This document shows positions 8,837-17,311 of a stretch of DNA of 64,000 nucleotides, in pieces (the first letter of the stretch is position 1; each line of letters starts with the position of its first letter). The notes below the pieces were generated by a model. That model ran no database searches and was not told the DNA's origin. It saw only the letters and a list, made by a program, of their open reading frames with translations. The stretch is taken from NCBI GenBank assembly GCA_963844655.1, contig CAWJPA010000007.1, positions 124,001-188,000 of the forward strand. The letters are read 5' to 3'. The position numbers were made by a program, and so were the translations under genes. This DNA comes from JASHPR01 sp963844655 (GTDB lineage: Bacteria; Actinomycetota; Actinomycetes; Streptosporangiales; Streptosporangiaceae).

Positions 8837-8911
8837 GTGAGCGGGTTGCGCGGTGTCGCGGGCCATGCGCCAGAGCCCGGGCCCGGGATCGTGGTGCTGA
8901 ATGGCCGGTGA
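8837..8911 (+). CDS. Short leader ORF overlapping the first GAF-ANTAR gene
   Basis: A 24-codon frame starts at GTG 8837, 6 bases after a near-perfect AAAGGAGG ribosome site (8823-8830). It ends with TGA at 8909-8911, past the ATG (8901) of the GAF-ANTAR gene, so the two overlap by 11 bases in different frames. The GAF-ANTAR start has no good ribosome site of its own. The arrangement looks like a translated leader that feeds ribosomes into the downstream gene. The peptide (rich in Gly and Pro) matches no family I know; it may also simply mark a mis-chosen start. Confidence 0.4.
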   Translation: MSGLRGVAGHAPEPGPGIVVLNGR

Positions 8912-9590
8912 CCGCCTGAACCGGATCCTGGCTGCGCTATCGGCCGGGGAGGAGCCGTGGTCGGCCCGGCTGTGCGGGGCGTGCCCGCCGATCGTGGGGG
9001 TGAACGGGGCGGGGGTCATGCTCATGTCGGGCGACATACCGCGGGGGTCGTTGTGCGCCAGCGATGACGTGAGCGAGCTGATCGAGGACTTGCAGTACAC
9101 GCTGGGCGAGGGACCGTGCGTCGACGCCTACCGGCAGGACACGGTCGTGGCCGAGCCCGACCTGGTCGGGCCGGTTACTCGCCGGTGGCCGGCCTTCACC
9201 CCGCCGGCCCTGCAGGCGGGGGTGCGGGCGGTGTTCGGGTTCCCGCTGCGGGTCGGGACGGTGCATCTCGGGGCGCTCAACCTGTACCGCGACCAACCCG
9301 GCCCGCTGACCAGCGACCAGCAGGCCGATGCGCTGGTCATGGCGGATGTGACCGCCCGCTGGGTGCTGGAGGCCCAGGCCGGCGCGCCCTTTGACACCGT
9401 GGCTGAGGAACTGGAAGCCGGCGCCGACTTCCACTTCGCGGTGCACAACGCGGCGGGCATGGTCTCGGTCCAGGAGGGCATCAGCGTGGCCCAGGCGCTT
9501 ATCCGCCTGCGGGCGTTCGCGTTCAGCAGCGATCGCCTGCTCGCTGACGTGGCCCAGGATGTCATCGCCCGCAAGCTCCGGCTGGGATGA
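8901..9590 (+). CDS. GAF and ANTAR domain-containing regulator
   Basis: A 229-residue protein. A GAF sensor domain covers about residues 10-160 and contains the family motif LGEGPCVDAYR (about 68-78) and later FGFPLRVGTVHLGALNLYR. The last 55 residues form an ANTAR-like three-helix RNA-binding domain, with AVHNAAGMVSVQEGISVAQALIRLR in place of the usual QAKGILM core, so the normally conserved Gln and Lys are replaced. ANTAR proteins bind paired hairpins in nascent RNA to prevent termination. This copy may be less competent for RNA binding than its neighbour at 9701-10447. Translation probably depends on the leader ORF at 8837-8911. The ligand sensed by the GAF domain is unknown. Confidence 0.85.
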   Translation: MAGDRLNRILAALSAGEEPWSARLCGACPPIVGVNGAGVMLMSGDIPRGSLCASDDVSELIEDLQYTLGEGPCVDAYRQDTVVAEPDLVGPVTRRWPAFTPPALQAGVRAVFGFPLRVGTVHLGALNLYRDQPGPLTSDQQADALVMADVTARWVLEAQAGAPFDTVAEELEAGADFHFAVHNAAGMVSVQEGISVAQALIRLRAFAFSSDRLLADVAQDVIARKLRLG

Positions 9591-9700
9591 TCCCGCGCGC
9601 CGGGGGCAGGGACAGACCGCCCACTAGAATGGAGGCCGCGGGCATGGCCCCGGATCTGGCGCTCGCCGGCCCCAATGGTGCCGGGCGTCCTGGAGGGTGA

Positions 9701-10447
9701 GTGAAGATGACCCGAGAAGCCGACGTGGTTAAGTCACTGGTCGAGATGGCTGACACCCTGGTCGACGACTTTGACGTCGTTGACATGCTGACCGTGCTTA
9801 CGGATCGGTGCGTGAGCCTGCTCGGCGTCTCCGCGGCCGGGGTGATGCTAACCTCTCCGGCGGGCAGCCTGGGTCTTGTGGCCTCCTCCAGCGAGGCGAT
9901 GCGCCTGCTGGAGCTGTTCGAGCTGCAGACCCAGGAAGGCCCCTGCCTGGACACCTTCCGCACCGGCGAGCCCGTCGAGCACGAGAATCTGCTGGCCGGC
10001 GCCGGCCGCTGGCCGTTGTTCTCTGCCGCTGCCCTCGAGGCCGGCTTCCAGTCGGCGCTCGCCCTGCCGCTGCGGCTGCGGGAGATCACCCTCGGCGCGC
10101 TCAACCTGCTCAGCGACACCCGTGCCCCGATGGCCGAGGCGGACGTCATCGTGGCCCGCGGTTTCGCCGACCTCGCCGCGCTCAGCGTCGCCCAGCATCG
10201 TGCCACTCTCGACGCCCAGCGCCTGAATGAGCAGCTGTCCGCCGCCCTGACCAGTCGCGTGGTGATCGAGCAAGCCAAGGGTGTGATCTCAGAGCGGGCC
10301 GGCGTCGACCTGTCCGAGGCATTCTCCCGGCTGCGGGCCCACGCCCGCGCAACCAACCAGCGTCTCACCGAGGTCGCTCGGGCTGCCATAGAAGGAAGAC
10401 TCGACCCGCCGGCATGGGCCTCGCCGCCCGGCCCGGCCTCGCCCTGA
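9701..10447 (+). CDS. GAF and ANTAR domain-containing transcription antiterminator
   Basis: A 248-residue regulator. The GAF domain (about residues 15-165) carries TQEGPCLDTFRTG and FQSALALPLRLREITLGALNLL. The ANTAR domain (about 180-235) is canonical: SRVVIEQAKGVISERAGVDLSEAFSRLRAHARATN. It is expected to act as an RNA-binding antiterminator on hairpins upstream of target operons. The start is GTG 9701 or the ATG two codons later; both are served by GGAGG at 9692-9696. It lies 110 bases after the related 8901 gene and the two probably arose by tandem duplication. No dedicated kinase is next to it, so signal input would be direct through GAF. Confidence 0.92.
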   Translation: MKMTREADVVKSLVEMADTLVDDFDVVDMLTVLTDRCVSLLGVSAAGVMLTSPAGSLGLVASSSEAMRLLELFELQTQEGPCLDTFRTGEPVEHENLLAGAGRWPLFSAAALEAGFQSALALPLRLREITLGALNLLSDTRAPMAEADVIVARGFADLAALSVAQHRATLDAQRLNEQLSAALTSRVVIEQAKGVISERAGVDLSEAFSRLRAHARATNQRLTEVARAAIEGRLDPPAWASPPGPASP

Positions 10448-10526
10448 CGGTCCGGGCAGCCGGCGCATCCTGCCCGCACCCGTGCAAGTTGCATGAACGC
10501 GGTCACGCTGCGAAACTGGACAGGTC

Positions 10527-11012
10527 GTGCTGCTCCAGACCCCGGCAGCTGGTGAGAATTGCTGTCTCGGGGTCAGTCTAGTGAGCCTAGAAGGCACGGA
10601 TGCCGTCACTAGCAGCCGGTCATCCGATCGTCAGAGTGTCACTCCGTTGCCACGCGGACCGCAGCGTTCCCGTCATACGCGGCTGCGCCGTGATGACCAG
10701 GGTCTGACGAACCTCTCTCCTGCCGGTCAGCCGGGTCATGGCCGTGAGGCGAGCCTGCGGCGCCAGCCGGCGCGCATCGTGGCGGGCCGAGTGGAAGGCG
10801 GCTTTACCGCCGCATTTGAGCTCGTCTGCCGCGACTGCGGCGATCACCCAGACCTGGATTACTCCGAGATCTCGCCCCGGCTGCAGCGAATCCGCGGGCC
10901 TTACCCGGTGCTGGCGGCCCTGGCGGCGCTGGAGAAGCACCTCGGCCTGGCCCCTGACTGCGCGGGCTGTCCGTCTCCGAGGGGGGGCGGAGCCCGATCC
11001 TCTGAGCGGTGA
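10527..11012 (+). CDS. Conserved hypothetical protein with CxxCGDH motif
   Basis: The convincing part is the C-terminal 65 residues, EGGFTAAFELVCRDCGDHPDLDYSEISPRLQRIRGPY followed by ALEKHLGL. I recognise this as a small conserved actinobacterial family with a CxxCGDHxxLDYSE core that could bind a metal. Upstream residues look like random high-GC coding, so translation probably begins inside, for example at GTG 10779 or GTG 10791 (protein of 73-77 residues). The C-terminus ends within the hairpin at 10971-11032. Function unknown. (The motif is listed in pieces: EGGFTAAFELVC, RDCGDHPDLDYSE, then SPRLQRIRGPY.). Confidence 0.6.
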   Translation: MLLQTPAAGENCCLGVSLVSLEGTDAVTSSRSSDRQSVTPLPRGPQRSRHTRLRRDDQGLTNLSPAGQPGHGREASLRRQPARIVAGRVEGGFTAAFELVCRDCGDHPDLDYSEISPRLQRIRGPYPVLAALAALEKHLGLAPDCAGCPSPRGGGARSSER

Positions 11013-11032
11013 GGACCGGGCTCCGGAGACGG
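10971..11032. terminator. Strong bidirectional hairpin terminator between convergent genes
   Basis: Two stacked stems: CCGTCTCCG (10971-10979) pairs with CGGAGACGG (11024-11032), and GAGCCCGATCCTC (10990-11002) pairs with GAGGACCGGGCTC (11011-11023), one mismatch or G-U pair, loop of 8 bases. The 11-base run between the left arms (mostly G) bulges out. There is no T-tract, as is common in actinomycetes. It sits between the + strand gene ending at 11012, whose stop lies in the right arm, and the - strand dioxygenase ending at 11049, so it can stop both. Confidence 0.75.
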
Positions 11033-11048
11033 GCGGCCCGCGGCGCGG

Positions 11049-11987
11049 TCAGACCGGCGGGGGGACGAACACGCCTTCGTCCGGGTCGTTGAAGCTCTCC
11101 CTGGCGACCATCTCGCTCATCGGGTTCGACGTGCCCCAGACATCCTGCGTTTCCGGGTCGCTGACGTCGTAGATGTGCGGGTGCCACGAGTCCTCGTCGA
11201 GCACCTCCAGTTCGGTGGTGTACTCGACCGTGTTCCCCTGCGGGTCGAGGAAATAGGAGAACGTGTTGTCCCCGGCCTTGTGCCGCCCCGGCCCCCACAC
11301 CATCCGGGCGCCGGACCGCAGCACCCGGCCGCTGCCGCGCATGTACTCGTCCAGGCCCCGCATCTCGAACGATGCATGGTGCAGGGACACGTGCGGCCCG
11401 CGCGCTATCGCGAAGCTGTGGTGCAGCGGGCTGCACCGCATGAAGTACATGAGGTCGCCCAGGTGCGGTGAGTTCAGCGTGTCAGACAGCCGGAAGCCGA
11501 GGGCCCGCTCGTAGAAGTCCCTGGTGGCCTGGGGGCTAGCGGAGTTGACCACCACGTGCGAGAGCCGGACCGGGATCGCCTCCCGTTCCTCGATCCTGCG
11601 GTGCGCCCGGGCGGCCACGTCGCTGGAGACCTCGACCGTGCGGCCGTCGATGTCGAAGAACCGGAATCCGTACCCGCCGCCCGGCGTGGCCAGCGCCGCA
11701 GGCTCGGCGACCAGCGTCACCCCCTCCGCGGCGAGTCCGGCGGCCAGGGCATCGACGTCCGCCGCCGAGGCGGCACCGAAGGAGAGCAGGTCGAGCCGTT
11801 TCGCCTCGGACCGGCGGAGCCGCACGACGTATTGCTCGGGCGAGCCCGCGGCGGCCAGGAAGACCAGCCCGCTGTCGTCGGCGACCCGCACCAGGCCCCA
11901 GGTGTCCTCGTAGAACTGGACGTACCGCTCGAAGTCGGGCACCGCCAGGTCCACGTGCCTGAGATGGCTGATCAGACTGCCGGTCAC
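11049..11987 (-). CDS. Extradiol ring-cleavage dioxygenase (type I, vicinal oxygen chelate)
   Basis: A 312-residue two-module enzyme like 2,3-dihydroxybiphenyl/catechol 2,3-dioxygenases, which cleave catechols next to the hydroxyls using Fe(II). By alignment to BphC, the metal ligands are H144 (RLSHVVVN), H204 (SLHHASFEM) and E255 (GNTVEYTTE); the second-shell catalytic His is H190 (LHHSFAI) and the conserved GRHKAGDNTFSYF has H236. The N-terminal module (1-130) keeps the betaalphabetabetabeta fold but lacks ligands, as expected. The start is GTG 11987, 10 bases after GGGAGG; an upstream extension to 12212 has no homologous content. Nearby FAH, amidohydrolase and SDR genes could process ring-cleavage products, but they are in a separate operon. 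Confidence 0.92.
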   Translation of the reverse strand: MTGSLISHLRHVDLAVPDFERYVQFYEDTWGLVRVADDSGLVFLAAAGSPEQYVVRLRRSEAKRLDLLSFGAASAADVDALAAGLAAEGVTLVAEPAALATPGGGYGFRFFDIDGRTVEVSSDVAARAHRRIEEREAIPVRLSHVVVNSASPQATRDFYERALGFRLSDTLNSPHLGDLMYFMRCSPLHHSFAIARGPHVSLHHASFEMRGLDEYMRGSGRVLRSGARMVWGPGRHKAGDNTFSYFLDPQGNTVEYTTELEVLDEDSWHPHIYDVSDPETQDVWGTSNPMSEMVARESFNDPDEGVFVPPPV

Positions 11988-12215
11988 GGTGACGGTACCT
12001 CCCGTTCGGTCTGCCCGCGGCCGGGCCAGCGTGCCGCGCTGACCCGGCACGCTGGCCCGCAGGCCGAGACTAGGCCGCACCTGGTGCCGGGCGGAAATGC
12101 GAATCCGGGATGCCAGGCATGCCGCCCAGGAAGTGCGGGCGAGGAGGGGGAGGAGGGAGGAAGAGAGGATGCAGCCGGTCCGCCGTTCGCATGCACCGTC
12201 CGCGCTGGGCACGGG

Positions 12216-12560
12216 TCAGGCAGTGGCCGCGGAGCCCGCTCTGCGGGCAGCCAGCGCCCGGTACAGGAGCACGGCTACGGCGGCCGCGAGCGCAGCGGCT
12301 CCCATCGCGATCAAGGTGATCTGCCAGCCCGGCATCCCGCCCGTGGTGACCACGCGGACGGTGGTCGCTGGCGCCGACCCGCCGATGGGGTCGCGGCCGG
12401 TTGGCACCGGCATGGCGAAGGCGGCAGGGACGGTGGCGGTGAACGCCACCAGGCCGCTGATGAGCGCGGCCAGGACGGCGACGAGCCGACGCAGGCGTGC
12501 GCCAGCATTGCGCGCTGGCAGCCGCGGAGGTGTTGCCTGGCGAGCTGGGGTGGTGAACAT
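12216..12560 (-). CDS. Small predicted exported/membrane protein
   Basis: A 114-residue protein with ATG 12560 preceded by AGGAG. Residues 1-25 are basic, 26-49 hydrophobic ending in FTATVPAAFA (probable signal peptide, cut near AFA-MP). A Pro/Gly/Thr-rich stretch follows, then a second hydrophobic segment (about 80-103), then a basic tail RALAARR. This suggests a C-terminally anchored envelope protein with a small outer domain. No family recognised. It is 171 bases downstream of the ATPase-LuxR gene on the same strand. Confidence 0.65.
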   Translation of the reverse strand: MFTTPARQATPPRLPARNAGARLRRLVAVLAALISGLVAFTATVPAAFAMPVPTGRDPIGGSAPATTVRVVTTGGMPGWQITLIAMGAAALAAAVAVLLYRALAARRAGSAATA

Positions 12561-12731
12561 GGCATTCTCCTGTCTGTTCGGTCCCGGCCGGGAAGTCCCG
12601 GCCGACGATTGACAGGCTGCCCGGTGGCGGTACCCCCCCGGCAGGGGCCCAATGACCTATTCCCGCAGGCGGGGGCGCCGGGGTAATACGACCCACAGCC
12701 GCCGCGGACCCGCGGCACCGCCGAGGGCTGG

Positions 12732-15143
12732 CTAGACGAGCCCGGCCTGCAGAGCCAGCCGGGTCAGATCGGCGCGCCGCCGGCATCCAGTTTTGTCCCG
12801 GATGCGGTCGAGGTGGGAGCGGACGGTGCGCACGCTGATGTACAGCTGCCCGGCGATCTGCGCATCGGTGCGTCCCTGGGCGACGAGGATGACCAGTTCC
12901 CGTTCGCGCGGGCTAAGCTGCGCTGCTCCTGGCGGTTCCTGCGGCTCGACCGCGGTGAGCATGGTGGCGAACTCCGCGGCGGTGGCTGCCGTCATCGCTG
13001 CGCCGCGCTGCTCGGCTGCGCTGGTCTTGGCGGGCCCAAGTGCTTGCCTGGCCTCGCTGAGAGGGGCCTGCCGGCGGTCCGCGTCCCGCGGCACATCGGT
13101 GTAGCCGTGGTTCCTGGTCTGGGCGTCGTGGGCCCCCCACAAGGTGACGGCCTCGGCCCAGCGGCGCGTTGCCGCGCACAAGTGTCCGCAGCTGTCCAGG
13201 CAGTTGAGGAGGTAGAGCGGGTCACCCATCCGGGTGGCGATCTCGAGTGATTCCCGCAGGTGCTCCCCCGCCTCTGGGATGCGGCCCGCTCGCTGGTCCA
13301 TATCTGCCATGAGACCGAGGAAGGATGCCTGACTGCGCAGGTCGCCTGCCCGCTGGGCCTGGATCAGCCCGTCCGCACCACATTGCCAGGCGGCGGACGC
13401 GTCGCCGATTTCGAGCAGGGCCAGCATGAGGAAATCATTGCCCCGCCGGGCGATCCAGCCGGGGATGCGCGCCTGGTCGATCCGCTCCGCCTGGCGTGCC
13501 CACTCCAGCGCGTCCTCCAGGTCGCCCGCGTAGTACGTGCCGAGGAAGAGGTTCTGCAGCCCCAATGCCTCCCCGGCCGGGTAGCCCATCTGCCTGGCGA
13601 GGGCCACGGCACGGCGGGCGTCCTCGATCCCGGCGGCGACACGGTTGATGTTCACCAGTGCCGCCGACCGGCCCGCCATTGCGTCAACCAGCATCGGCAG
13701 GGGCTCCCGGTCCGCGACGGCGTCACAGACCGCGGTGTAGTAATCGACTCCGTCGGCGAAATCACCGGCTGAGTGAGCAGCCTGGCCAAGCCAGTACTGC
13801 ACGGCACACCATCCGTCGCTGGCCAGCGGGGCATGCTCGGCGGCGGCGCGCAGCAGCGCGTACTCAGCCACCAGACGCCCCCGCAGCTTCCACCAGGGCG
13901 CCAGAGCGATCACCAGGCGCAGCGCGGTGGCCAGGTCGTGCTCCAGCGCCCAGGCCAGAGCCTGATGGACGGTGACGTCCTCGGCGTCCAGCCAGAGGGC
14001 AGCGGCCATCTCCCCGGCACTGGTCAACATTCCCGCGGCGGCCTGCTCCGCCACCTGCAGGGCGTACTGGGCCAGCGCGGCGGCCGCCACGGGCAGTTCT
14101 CCCGCATCGGCCAGCCGTTCGGCTCCGTAGACCCGCAGGGTGTCCAGCATCAGATAACGGGGCCGCCCATCCTGGCCGGTCCGCGGCGGGGCTAGCAATG
14201 AGCAGTCCACCAGGCGCAGTACCACCGACCCGGCGGCGGCTCCGGCGACCGCCTCCGCGCACTCCAGCGTGAACGGTGCCGGGAACACAGAAACCTGGCG
14301 GAAAACCCGCTGCTCCTGTTCACTGAGCAGCTGGTAGCTCCACTCAACAGTCGCAGCCAGCGACCGTTGCCGAGCCGCCGCCAGCCGGTCAGTTCCGACA
14401 AGCAGCCGGAGCCGGTCATCCAGGCGGTCCAGCAGCTGCCTCACCCCGAGCGCCTCGACCCGCGCCGCGGCCAACTCGATCGCCAGCGGCATCCCGTCCA
14501 GCCGCTGCACCAGCTCGGCCACCACTGGACCGGTCTCGGCGCTCAGAGTGAAGTGCGGGTCAACCTGGCGGGCCCGGTCAGTAAACAGGGCAACGGCATC
14601 AGACCCGCTCGCCTCCGCCTGCCCGCCCGGCCCGGGCAGGCCAAGGGGCGGCAACCGGTATCTGGCCTCTCCGGCCACCCCGACCGGCTCCCGGCTCGTC
14701 GCCAGGATCCGCACATCATCCGCGGCCGGCAGCAGCGTCCCGCACAGCTCCGCCACAGCCGCGATCACATGCTCGCAGTTGTCCAGCACCAGCAGCATCT
14801 GCCGCCCGGCCAGCACTCCCGCCACGGAATCGGTTACCGTCACCCCGAGCCGCTCAGGTATTCCCAGTGCCGTAGCCACCGCCGACGGCATCCGCGCCGG
14901 GTCCGTAACGGCGGCGAGCTCAACGAGCCACACGCCGTCGGCGAACCGGCTAGCCACCCGCCGGACGACCTCACCGGCCAGCCTGGTCTTGCCGACCCCG
15001 CCCGGCCCGGTCACCGTTACCTGCCGGTATTCACTCAGCAGGCCGGCGATGTCGTCGACTGCGGCCAAACGCCCGACAAAACTCGTCATGGCCGGAGCAA
15101 ACCCATGCAAGCCCGCCGCCGTGCCGACCGCAGCCACCCCCAC
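12732..15143 (-). CDS. Large ATPase-LuxR transcriptional regulator
   Basis: An 803-residue STAND-type regulator. An NB-ARC-like ATPase opens the protein: Walker A GPGGVGKTR at 46-54, Walker B MLLVLDN (116-122) with the NCEHV motif, ILATSREPVGV sensor, and MPLAIELAAARVEALG further on. The middle (about 330-730) is helical with TPR-like repeats, and the C-terminal 65 residues form a LuxR helix-turn-helix (LSPRERELVILVAQGRTDAQIAGQ, split here only for length). Such proteins switch on target genes when a ligand or ATP state changes. The start ATG 15143 has a possible alternative at Met19. It is the only such regulator next to the LysR pair and dioxygenase; targets unknown. Confidence 0.9.
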   Translation of the reverse strand: MGVAAVGTAAGLHGFAPAMTSFVGRLAAVDDIAGLLSEYRQVTVTGPGGVGKTRLAGEVVRRVASRFADGVWLVELAAVTDPARMPSAVATALGIPERLGVTVTDSVAGVLAGRQMLLVLDNCEHVIAAVAELCGTLLPAADDVRILATSREPVGVAGEARYRLPPLGLPGPGGQAEASGSDAVALFTDRARQVDPHFTLSAETGPVVAELVQRLDGMPLAIELAAARVEALGVRQLLDRLDDRLRLLVGTDRLAAARQRSLAATVEWSYQLLSEQEQRVFRQVSVFPAPFTLECAEAVAGAAAGSVVLRLVDCSLLAPPRTGQDGRPRYLMLDTLRVYGAERLADAGELPVAAAALAQYALQVAEQAAAGMLTSAGEMAAALWLDAEDVTVHQALAWALEHDLATALRLVIALAPWWKLRGRLVAEYALLRAAAEHAPLASDGWCAVQYWLGQAAHSAGDFADGVDYYTAVCDAVADREPLPMLVDAMAGRSAALVNINRVAAGIEDARRAVALARQMGYPAGEALGLQNLFLGTYYAGDLEDALEWARQAERIDQARIPGWIARRGNDFLMLALLEIGDASAAWQCGADGLIQAQRAGDLRSQASFLGLMADMDQRAGRIPEAGEHLRESLEIATRMGDPLYLLNCLDSCGHLCAATRRWAEAVTLWGAHDAQTRNHGYTDVPRDADRRQAPLSEARQALGPAKTSAAEQRGAAMTAATAAEFATMLTAVEPQEPPGAAQLSPRERELVILVAQGRTDAQIAGQLYISVRTVRSHLDRIRDKTGCRRRADLTRLALQAGLV

Positions 15144-15236
15144 GAGCTCACCTTATCGGCAGGTATGACCAGGGCAGGCGCGCTGCGGCTCAAGCCCCTC
15201 CGGGCACCCGCCTGGCGGGTCCCCACCGCGAGGCGG

Positions 15237-16181
15237 CTAGGCGGAGAGTTCTGCGCCCACGCCTGGCGCGGAGTCCAGGGCCGACGACACCTCCCGCAGG
15301 ATGCCCCGCAGCCACCCCAGCGTCGGGTCGGCGCTGCGGCCAGGGTGCCAGTGCGCCGCCTCGACCAGCTCGGGCGGCTCCCAGTCCACGCCGACAATCA
15401 CCAGGCCGAGCGGTCCGGCGCAGCGGCGGGCCAGGCGCTCAGGCACGAACGCGATCAGCCGGGTGCCCGCCACCGCGAATGGGATGGGCAGCAGGCCGGG
15501 CACGATGACGGTGGTGTCGGGCTGGATTCCGTGCCGCAGCAGCGCCCGTTCTGGCGGCGTTACCGTGCCACGGCCGAAGTTCGTGGCCGCGTGGCGCATG
15601 CCCGCCACCTCGTCCAGCGTGAGCGAGCCGCGGGCCGCGCGCGGGTTGTGCCGGTCGGCAATGCACACGAACCTGTCGCGGAACACCACCTGCCTGCGGC
15701 CTGGTATTCCTAGCCCGAGGCCGCCGATGAGCAGGTCCCGGCGCTGCAGGTAGGACTCGGTGTTGTCGCTGTCCCTGGGCAGCGGGTCGACCTCCACGCC
15801 GATGAACGGCGCCCGCCGGCGGAGCAGTTCGAGCAACGGTGCCAGCATGACCGTCATCGCGTAGTCGGAGATCGAGATCGACAGCTGGCGCGTGCTGGTG
15901 GCCGGGTCGAAATCCGGTGGCACCTCGAGTGCGACCTCCGCCTGCCGCAGGGCCTGCTGGGCCAGCGGCAGCGTGCGCGCGGCCAACGGCGTCAGCACGT
16001 AGCTGCGGCCGATCCGGACCAGCAGCTCGTCGTCGAAATGCTTACGCAGCCGGGCCAGGGCCGCGCTCATCGCGGGCTGGCTCATGTTGATCCGCTCGCC
16101 GGCGCGGGTCAGGTTGCGTTCCTCGAGCAGCGCGCCCAGCGCCACCAGCAGGTTCAGGTCGGCGCCGCGAAGCCCGGACAT
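15237..16181 (-). CDS. LysR family transcriptional regulator
   Basis: A 314-residue LysR protein. The winged HTH is at residues 6-65 (DLNLLVALGALLEERNLTRAG, INMSQPAMSAALARLRKHF, DELLVRIGRSYVLT), the effector-binding domain at about 95-300. It belongs to the NodD/NahR/PcaQ-like branch, in which the HTH is followed by ISDYAMTVMLAPLLELL. It is divergent from a paralogue at 16289-17290, only 107 bases apart; they share about the first 65 residues almost pattern for pattern. The intergenic space must hold both promoters, so cross-regulation is likely. The stop is 93 bases from the start of the LuxR gene. Confidence 0.93.
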   Translation of the reverse strand: MSGLRGADLNLLVALGALLEERNLTRAGERINMSQPAMSAALARLRKHFDDELLVRIGRSYVLTPLAARTLPLAQQALRQAEVALEVPPDFDPATSTRQLSISISDYAMTVMLAPLLELLRRRAPFIGVEVDPLPRDSDNTESYLQRRDLLIGGLGLGIPGRRQVVFRDRFVCIADRHNPRAARGSLTLDEVAGMRHAATNFGRGTVTPPERALLRHGIQPDTTVIVPGLLPIPFAVAGTRLIAFVPERLARRCAGPLGLVIVGVDWEPPELVEAAHWHPGRSADPTLGWLRGILREVSSALDSAPGVGAELSA

Positions 16182-16288
16182 GTCGCATCACCTGCCTGCC
16201 GTCTCGGCCCCGAGCATATCGCCCGTAATGCCGGCTGGGGTGCGACCAGGGCGTAAGCGGTGGCACCATGCAAAAGGGAGGAAGCCGA

Positions 16289-17290
16289 ATGACCGTGGGC
16301 GGGATGGACCTCAACCTCCTCATCGCGCTGCGCGCGATGCTCGAGGAGTCGAACGTCACCCGGGCCGGCGAGCGCATCGGGATGGCGCAGCCGGCCATGA
16401 GCGCGGCGCTGGCCCGGCTGCGCCGCCACTACCGGGATGACCTGCTGGTCCGGGTCGGGCGGGATTACGAGCTCACGCCATTCGCCCGGTCGCTGCTGCC
16501 GCTGATCCAGCAGACGATGCCGATGGTGGAGGTCGCGCTCGCGCTGCGCGACGAGTTCGACCCGGCCACGTCCGCCCGCGCGTTCTCGATCACTCTGTCG
16601 GACTACGCGTTCACGGTGCTCAACGCGCCGCTGGTCCAGCGGATCGCGCAGGCGGCGCCGGGCGTCCGGCTCGACCTGGCCCCCATCCCCTGGGATATGC
16701 ACATATCCGACCGGGGCCTGCTCCAGTGCGACTTCCTGGTCGGGCCGCTGGGCTGTGGCCTGCCCGGGAAGAGCGCGGTCCTGTTCCGCGACCGTTTCGT
16801 CTGCGTGGCCGATCCCGCAAACGAGCGGCTGGCCGGCGGAACGCTGAGCCTGCGGGACTTCGAGGAGGCGCCGCACGCGGTGGCGACATTCGGCCCGAAC
16901 CTGACCCCGCTGGACCGCGCGCTGTCCGCCGCGGGCATCAGCCGCAACGTGAGCGTTACGACCGTGGGCTGGCTTTCGCTGCCGTTCGTGGTGGCGGGCT
17001 CGGACCTGGTGGCCTCGCTGCCGGAGCGGCTGGCCCGTCAGGTCAGCGACCTGGCCAACGTCACGATGGTAGAGCCCCCATTCGGCACGGTTGAGATCAT
17101 CGAGGCGCTGTGGTGGCACCCGACCAGGGAGTCGGACCCTGGGCACCGCTGGCTGCTGGACATCGTGCGCGGCCTGGCGAGGGGCATCGACGCCGGAGGC
17201 TCGGGCGAGATGGCCGGCCCCGGCGAGGCCAGCGGATCTGCCGGGGCGCCATGCCAGGCATTCAGAACGGCTATTTCCGCGCCCGGCTGA
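16289..17290 (+). CDS. LysR family transcriptional regulator (probable activator of the SDR/amidohydrolase operon)
   Basis: A 333-residue LysR protein, start ATG 16289 eight bases after GGGAGG (the ATG at 16268 lies before this site). The HTH is at residues 6-65 (DLNLLIALRAMLEESNVTRAG; GMAQPAMSAALARLRRHY), effector domain from about 92. The C-terminal 30 residues are an unconserved Gly/Ala-rich tail. It is 21 bases upstream of the SDR gene that opens the 17312-21759 operon and in the same direction. It may therefore be cotranscribed with, and control, that operon in response to a carboxylate or aromatic substrate. Divergent paralogue at 15237-16181. Confidence 0.93.
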   Translation: MTVGGMDLNLLIALRAMLEESNVTRAGERIGMAQPAMSAALARLRRHYRDDLLVRVGRDYELTPFARSLLPLIQQTMPMVEVALALRDEFDPATSARAFSITLSDYAFTVLNAPLVQRIAQAAPGVRLDLAPIPWDMHISDRGLLQCDFLVGPLGCGLPGKSAVLFRDRFVCVADPANERLAGGTLSLRDFEEAPHAVATFGPNLTPLDRALSAAGISRNVSVTTVGWLSLPFVVAGSDLVASLPERLARQVSDLANVTMVEPPFGTVEIIEALWWHPTRESDPGHRWLLDIVRGLARGIDAGGSGEMAGPGEASGSAGAPCQAFRTAISAPG

Positions 17291-17311
17291 CCCCGCCTTA
17301 GCATCCGCCGC

